From assembly GCA_031259505.1 (NCBI GenBank), contig JAIRLL010000086.1, positions 1 through 19,968 of the forward strand: a stretch of 19,968 nucleotides of DNA. The letters are read 5' to 3'. Within the stretch, counting starts at the first letter, position 1, and the number at the start of each line of letters is the position of its first letter. The notes under the pieces are model-generated. The model saw only the letters and a program-made list of their open reading frames with translations, made no database searches and was not told the origin of the DNA. The translations under genes were made by a program, and so were the position numbers. Positions 15,460 to 19,968 of the stretch are shown here, piece after piece. The DNA is from Tannerella sp. (GTDB lineage: Bacteria; Bacteroidota; Bacteroidia; Bacteroidales; Tannerellaceae).

Positions 15460-16805
15460 ATGAAACGCATGCACCTCTCGGCCTGGGAACGGAAAAGGTC
15501 GGGAAACTGCTGATGAAGTATGCCATACCGGCGATTATCGCCATGACGGCGGCTTCGCTTTACAACATCACGGACAGTATCTTTATCGGTCACGGCGTGG
15601 GGCCGCTGGCGCTGTCGGGGCTGGCCATTACGTTTCCGATCATGAATCTTGCCGTGGCCTTCGGCTCGCTGGTCGGGGTGGGGGCTTCTGCCGTGCTGTC
15701 CATACGGGTAGGGCAGAAAGACTACGAGACGGCAAATCACATACTTGGCAACGTGTTCGTGATGAATCTCATCATGGGGACGGGCTTTTCCGTCGCCATG
15801 CTGCTCTTTCTCGATCCCGTGCTGCTCTTTTTCGGCGCCAGCGCCGCGACGTTGCCGTATGCCCACGATTTCATGATCGTCATTCTGGCCGGCAACGTCG
15901 TCACGCACATGTATTTCGGCCTGAACGCCCTGCTGCGTTCCGCCGGCAGCCCGCAGCGTGCAATGATGGCCACGATTTATACCGTACTCATCAACATGGC
16001 GCTCAATCCGCTCTTTATATTCGTCTTCCACTGGGGCATACGCGGGTCGGCGCTGGCCACGGTCATCTCGCAGGTGATCGTGCTCGGATGGCAGATGCGC
16101 CTGTTCGGCGACAGGCGTTTCTTCATTCACTGGAAGAAGGGAATATACAGGCTCAGGAAACGGATCGTGCTCGACTCGCTGTCCATCGGGATGGCGCCCT
16201 TTCTGATGAACGCGGCCAGTTGCCTGATCGTGATCATCATCAACCGCCAGTTGCTGCGTCACGGGGGCGACCTCGCCGTAGGGGCATACGGCATTGTCAA
16301 TCGCGTGGCCTTCCTGTTCATCATGATTGTGATCGGCCTGAATCAGGGCATGCAGCCGATAGCGGGATACAACTACGGGGCGATGCTGCACGGGCGCGTC
16401 CGCGAGGTGTTGAAAAAGTCCATCGTATACGCCACGCTCATCATGCTCGCCGGATTCGGCGTCGTGGAACTCTTCCCCCATGCCGTGGCGTCGATATTCA
16501 CGACCGAAAAGCAACTGGTCGACATTGCCGTGCCGGGGCTTCGGTGGGTCTTTGCCGTCTATCCGCTCGTCGGCTTCCAGATGGTCAGCTCGGCCTTTTT
16601 CCAGAGCATAGGCAAGGCCGGCAAGTCGATCGTGCTCGCCATGACGCGGCAGATGCTCTTTCTCGTCCCCATCCTGCTCATCCTGCCAGATTTTATGGGA
16701 ACCGACGGCGTGTGGATGAGCATGACAATATCGGACTTCATCTCCGTCCTGCTGGCGGCATTCCTCTTATACAGTGAACTTAAAACTGCAGAAAATGGAA
16801 AATAA
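15456..16805 (+). CDS. MATE-family multidrug/metabolite efflux transporter
   Basis: Inner-membrane antiporters of this family export organic cations, drugs or metabolites using Na+ or H+ gradients. The 449 residues carry about twelve hydrophobic segments in two halves. The start KLLMKYAIPAIIAMTAASLY followed by NITDSIFIGHGVGPLALSG is characteristic of the DinF/NorM-like branch, and the second half has the matching NRVAFLFIMIVIGLNQGMQP and YNYGAMLHGRVREVLKKS. No truncation is visible. It overlaps thiamine pyrophosphokinase by 4 nt upstream and the cytidylate-kinase-like gene by 11 nt downstream. The substrate is unknown; a link to thiamine would be speculation. Confidence 0.95.
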   Translation: MNETHAPLGLGTEKVGKLLMKYAIPAIIAMTAASLYNITDSIFIGHGVGPLALSGLAITFPIMNLAVAFGSLVGVGASAVLSIRVGQKDYETANHILGNVFVMNLIMGTGFSVAMLLFLDPVLLFFGASAATLPYAHDFMIVILAGNVVTHMYFGLNALLRSAGSPQRAMMATIYTVLINMALNPLFIFVFHWGIRGSALATVISQVIVLGWQMRLFGDRRFFIHWKKGIYRLRKRIVLDSLSIGMAPFLMNAASCLIVIIINRQLLRHGGDLAVGAYGIVNRVAFLFIMIVIGLNQGMQPIAGYNYGAMLHGRVREVLKKSIVYATLIMLAGFGVVELFPHAVASIFTTEKQLVDIAVPGLRWVFAVYPLVGFQMVSSAFFQSIGKAGKSIVLAMTRQMLFLVPILLILPDFMGTDGVWMSMTISDFISVLLAAFLLYSELKTAENGK

Positions 16806-17433
16806 TCATCAATCCTATGTCATTACCATTGGCCGTCAACTGGGCAGCGGCGGCCGCCAACTGGGCGCGATGCTGTCGCAGCGGCTCAACATCCCCTGCT
16901 ACGACAGAGAACTGATACTGATCGCATCGCAGGAAAGCGGCCTTTGCCGCGACGTGTTTGAAAAGGCGGACGAGAAGAACAGCTACAGCTTTTTCGGCGG
17001 GAGCATGTTCAGCTTCCGTTCGGGGCTGTTCGGCGACAGCACGCACAACTATCTCGGCAACGAGACGCTGTTCAAAATACAGAGCGACATCATCCGCCAG
17101 CTCTCCGAACGCGGAAACTGCATCTTCGTAGGCCGCTGCGCCGACTACGTCCTGCGCGAACACCCTCGCCTGCTGAGGATATTTGTCAGCGCTTCGATGC
17201 ACGACCGTATCCGCAGGCTTGCGAACGACATGCAGACAGGCGAGAAAGACGCCCGCGCACTCATCGAACAGACCGACAGGAAACGCGCCGACTACTACAA
17301 TTATTACAGCAACAGGACGTGGGGCGCCGCCGCCTCATACGATGTCTGCATGAACTCGTCGCTGCTCGGCCTGGAAGAGATGGCGGCGTTCATAAGCGGC
17401 GTTGTCGCGCGGAAGTTCACCGGAGAAGGATAA
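16795..17433 (+). CDS. Cytidylate kinase-like family protein
   Basis: A 212-residue P-loop nucleoside-kinase-fold protein of the cytidylate-kinase-like group (distinct from the essential Cmk). The N-terminus YVITIGRQLGSGGRQLGAML is the nucleotide-binding loop in the form GRQxGSGG; IPCYDRELI follows as in the family, then NCIFVGRCADYVLREHP and a basic lid-like region (DRKRADYYNYYSNRTWG). I chose the ATG at 16795 over the GTG at 16774; it overlaps the MATE gene by 11 nt, so coupled translation is likely. The natural substrate of this group is not settled; CMP phosphorylation should not be assumed. Confidence 0.9.
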   Translation: MENNHQSYVITIGRQLGSGGRQLGAMLSQRLNIPCYDRELILIASQESGLCRDVFEKADEKNSYSFFGGSMFSFRSGLFGDSTHNYLGNETLFKIQSDIIRQLSERGNCIFVGRCADYVLREHPRLLRIFVSASMHDRIRRLANDMQTGEKDARALIEQTDRKRADYYNYYSNRTWGAAASYDVCMNSSLLGLEEMAAFISGVVARKFTGEG

Positions 17434-17441
17434 CTTCGACA

Positions 17442-17460
17442 GCCGGGAATTACGCCCGGC
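17442..17460 (+). terminator. Short GC-rich hairpin after the kinase-like gene
   Basis: GCCGGG (17442-17447) can pair with CCCGGC (17455-17460) across a 7-nt loop. No T-run follows. Its place, 8 nt after the stop and before the metG promoter, suggests an operon end, but the structure alone is weak evidence. Confidence 0.3.
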
Positions 17461-17527
17461 GCTGCATAGGGCGCGCAAAACAGATATCATATAAACCGTT
17501 CAAACGGAGGAATCCCGAATCCTGAAT

Positions 17528-17558
17528 TTTGATTCTTTGAAATATACCCGTATCTTTG
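17528..17558 (+). promoter_or_regulatory. metG promoter, full Bacteroidota consensus
   Basis: TTTG at 17528-17531 (-33) and TATCTTTG at 17551-17558 (-7) are separated by 19 bp, a full match to the housekeeping promoter of this phylum. Transcription would begin near 17565, giving a leader of about 14 nt. Confidence 0.75.
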
Positions 17559-17578
17559 TCCATTCAAACTGAAATTGC

Positions 17579-19624
17579 ATGAAAGAAAAGCATTTTAAAA
17601 GGACGTTGATTACAACCGCGCTGCCCTATGCCAACGGGCCGGTTCACATCGGTCACCTGGCAGGCGTATACGTGCCGGCCGACATCTACGCGCGCTACCT
17701 GCGTCTCAAAGGCGAAGACGTGCTGCTCGTCGGCGGCTCGGACGAACACGGCGTACCCATCACCCTGAAAGCGAAAAAAGAAGGCGTCACGCCGCAGGAC
17801 ATCGTCGATCGCTACCACTGTATGATCAAAAAAGCCTTCGAAGACTTCGGCATCACCTTCGACATCTATTCGCGCACCACCTCTTCCACGCATCACCGGA
17901 TGGCGTCCGGTTTCTTCCGTACCCTCTACGACAAAGGCGTATTCATCGAAAAAACAAGCGAACAGTACTACGACCGCGAAGCGGGCCAGTTTCTCGCCGA
18001 CCGCTACATCACCGGCACATGCCCCCACTGCGGCAGCGAACGCGCCTACGGCGACCAGTGCGAAGCCTGCGGCACATCCCTCGGCCCGACCGAACTGCTC
18101 AATCCCAAATCGACGATCAGCGGCAGCGAACCCGTCATGCGCGAAACCAGACACTGGTATCTCCCCCTGGACAGGTACGAACCTTTCCTGCGACAGTGGA
18201 TTCTGGAAGAACACACGGAATGGAAACCCAACGTGTACGGACAGTGCAAAAGCTGGCTCGACATGGGGCTGCAGCCGCGCGCCGTGAGCCGCGACCTGGA
18301 CTGGGGAATCCCCGTGCCCGTCGCCAACGCCGCCGGAAAAGTCCTCTACGTCTGGTTCGACGCCCCGATCGGATACATCTCCAACACCGCCGAACTCCTT
18401 CCCGACACGTGGGAAACGTGGTGGAAAGACCCCGAATCGAAAATCGTACACTTTATCGGAAAAGACAACATCGTCTTCCACTGCATCGTCTTCCCCGCCA
18501 TGCTCAAGGCCGAAGGTTCGTTCAACCTCCCCGAAAACGTCCCCGCCAACGAATTTCTGAATCTCCAGGGAGACAAAATCTCCACCACACGCAACTGGGC
18601 GGTATGGCTGCACGAATATCTGGACGATTTCCCGGGAAAGCAGGACGTGCTCCGATACGTCCTTACCGCAAATGCACCCGAAACGAAAGACAACGACTTC
18701 ACATGGGAAGACTTCCAGGCGCGCAACAACAACGAACTGGTGGCCATTCCGGGCAACTTCGTCAACCGCGTACTGGTGCTGACCGGCAAATATTTCAACA
18801 ACACGACGCCGGCATGTGGACCGCTGACGGATGGCGACCGGGAAACATTCCGCGAATTTGCCGACATAAAAGACCGCGTAGAACGGCTCCTGGACACGTA
18901 CCACTTTCGCGACGCCCAGAAGGAAGCCATGACCCTGGCGCGCATCGGCAACAAGTACCTCGCCGACAATGAACCCTGGAAACTAGCCGAATCCGACCGT
19001 CCGCGCGTAGCGACGATTCTCCACGTCGCGCTACAGATCACCGCAAACCTGTCCATCGTCCTCGAACCTTTCCTGCCCTTCAGCATGGAAAAACTGAACC
19101 GTATGTTGAACGTAAAACCGTTCGGCTGGCGCCGGCTCGGAGCGACCGACCTGCTCGAAGCCGGACACGTACTGGGCAAAGCCGAACTCCTTTTCGAAAA
19201 AATAGAAAACGACGCCATCGAAAGGCAGATACAAAAACTGCTCGACACGAAGAAAAACAACGTGAAAACGGCAGAACACACGCCGCCTCCGATACGCGAA
19301 ACCATCCCTTTCGACGATTTCGCGAAACTCGACATCCGCGTGGGAACCGTGCTCGAGTGCACAAAAGTCCCGAAGGCGGACAAACTGCTGCAACTGAAAA
19401 TAGACGACGGACTGGGCGGACGCACGATCGTGTCCGGCATAGCCGCACACTACGCGCCGGAAGAACTGACCGGGCGGCAAGTCTGTTTCATCGCGAATCT
19501 GGCGCCCCGCAAGCTGAAAGGAATTCAGTCCGAAGGAATGATACTCTCGGCCGAAGACGCAGACGGCAATCTGGTCGTGATCACGACCGGAAACGACGTG
19601 AAACCGGGCAGCGAAGTGAAATAA
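17579..19624 (+). CDS. metG: Methionyl-tRNA synthetase with C-terminal tRNA-binding domain
   Basis: Charges tRNA-Met with methionine in the cytoplasm; essential. The 681 residues contain, in order: the class I signature [17 protein letters not shown] (HIGH at 23-26); the zinc-knuckle [18 protein letters not shown] (about 147-164), in which both CxxC pairs are kept; the catalytic segment [17 protein letters not shown]; the KMSKS loop as [13 protein letters not shown] (about 330-340); a helical anticodon-binding domain with [21 protein letters not shown]; and a C-terminal OB-fold tRNA-binding domain (about 580-681, [20 protein letters not shown]) as in dimeric MetG. The ATG follows a consensus promoter. 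All domains are intact. Confidence 0.98.
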   Translation: MKEKHFKRTLITTALPYANGPVHIGHLAGVYVPADIYARYLRLKGEDVLLVGGSDEHGVPITLKAKKEGVTPQDIVDRYHCMIKKAFEDFGITFDIYSRTTSSTHHRMASGFFRTLYDKGVFIEKTSEQYYDREAGQFLADRYITGTCPHCGSERAYGDQCEACGTSLGPTELLNPKSTISGSEPVMRETRHWYLPLDRYEPFLRQWILEEHTEWKPNVYGQCKSWLDMGLQPRAVSRDLDWGIPVPVANAAGKVLYVWFDAPIGYISNTAELLPDTWETWWKDPESKIVHFIGKDNIVFHCIVFPAMLKAEGSFNLPENVPANEFLNLQGDKISTTRNWAVWLHEYLDDFPGKQDVLRYVLTANAPETKDNDFTWEDFQARNNNELVAIPGNFVNRVLVLTGKYFNNTTPACGPLTDGDRETFREFADIKDRVERLLDTYHFRDAQKEAMTLARIGNKYLADNEPWKLAESDRPRVATILHVALQITANLSIVLEPFLPFSMEKLNRMLNVKPFGWRRLGATDLLEAGHVLGKAELLFEKIENDAIERQIQKLLDTKKNNVKTAEHTPPPIRETIPFDDFAKLDIRVGTVLECTKVPKADKLLQLKIDDGLGGRTIVSGIAAHYAPEELTGRQVCFIANLAPRKLKGIQSEGMILSAEDADGNLVVITTGNDVKPGSEVK

Positions 19625-19638
19625 AAAAAAATACGCCG

Positions 19639-19968
19639 ATGAACAACATCCCAATGATTGACCTGAAGCGTCAGCACGAGCGGCTGAAAACCGAAATAGA
19701 CGCCGCTATCCGGGAAGTGATGGACGACGCACGCTTCATCCACGGCCGGCAGGTAGCGACGTTCGCCACGCATCTGGCGGAATACCTGAACGTGCCGCAT
19801 GTGATTCCCTGCGGCAACGGAACAGATGCCATCCGCCTTGCACTGCGGACGCTGAACATTCAGCCCGGCGAAGAAGTGATTCTCCCGGCATTCACCTACA
19901 TTGCCGCAGTCGAAATGGTCGTTTCGCTGGGCTTCGAGCCGGTACTGATCGACGTAGACCCGGACACC
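19639..19968 (+). CDS. DegT/DnrJ/EryC1/StrS-family aminotransferase (3' end cut by window edge)
   Basis: PLP-dependent aminotransferases of this family place amino groups on nucleotide-linked keto-sugars for lipopolysaccharide, capsule or glycoprotein glycans. The first 110 residues are visible: MNNIPMIDLKRQHERLKTEI is the usual opening, then HVIPCGNGTDAIRLALRTL (cofactor phosphate-binding region) and EEVILPAFTYIAAVEMVV with the family's PAFTY motif, then GFEPVLIDVDPDT. The active-site Lys lies beyond the right edge. It starts 14 nt after metG on the same strand, so it may be read from the metG promoter. Confidence 0.94.
   Translation, partial: MNNIPMIDLKRQHERLKTEIDAAIREVMDDARFIHGRQVATFATHLAEYLNVPHVIPCGNGTDAIRLALRTLNIQPGEEVILPAFTYIAAVEMVVSLGFEPVLIDVDPDT

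Noticed and set aside
17564..18904. 446-codon antisense frame opposite metG
   Set aside because: Low-complexity Val/Phe/Gly/Arg-rich translation without motifs, fully opposite an essential, intact gene.

Overview
The window reads as a chromosomal segment of a Bacteroidota bacterium, most likely order Bacteroidales. The signs are a SusC/SusD pair, a hybrid two-component regulator, a PorX-type response regulator, and repeated matches to the Bacteroidota promoter element TAnnTTTG. The GC content is high for the group, which fits Tannerellaceae- or Alistipes-like lineages, but I cannot name a species.

Layout. Positions 1-1401 (minus strand) hold the N-terminal part of an exported Gfo/Idh/MocA-type oxidoreductase, cut by the window edge, and a cytoplasmic DUF6261-like protein. 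Positions 1402-1988 have no convincing gene. They carry a seven-copy 42-bp tandem repeat and a 106-bp element bounded by 16-bp inverted repeats. Positions 1989-6803 (minus) encode a susC-susD outer-membrane uptake operon. Divergent from it, 7146-11312 (plus) encodes its probable sensor-regulator, a one-protein hybrid two-component system. Their shared 342-bp intergenic region contains a 15-bp direct repeat placed just upstream of a susC promoter candidate, a good candidate operator.

Positions 11442-13019 encode PorX, which links this genome to type IX secretion. A gap with a 70-bp near-perfect hairpin and a promoter follows. It leads into a compact plus-strand cluster: a sugar-isomerase-family protein, thiamine pyrophosphokinase, a MATE transporter and a cytidylate-kinase-like protein. 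The last three genes overlap, so they are probably translated together. metG (17579-19624) has the clearest promoter in the window and is followed after 14 nt by a DegT/DnrJ-type aminotransferase gene cut by the right edge.

How the genes work together. The sensor-regulator probably detects a glycan fragment in the periplasm and activates susCD; no glycoside hydrolase lies beside the pair in this window. The remaining genes are mainly housekeeping or secretion-regulation functions. I found no RNA genes, CRISPR array, intact insertion sequence or prophage, and no clearly new multi-gene system. The most unusual material is non-coding: the minisatellite, the inverted-repeat element, the long hairpin, the operator-like repeat and a nine-G run near the start of the regulator gene.
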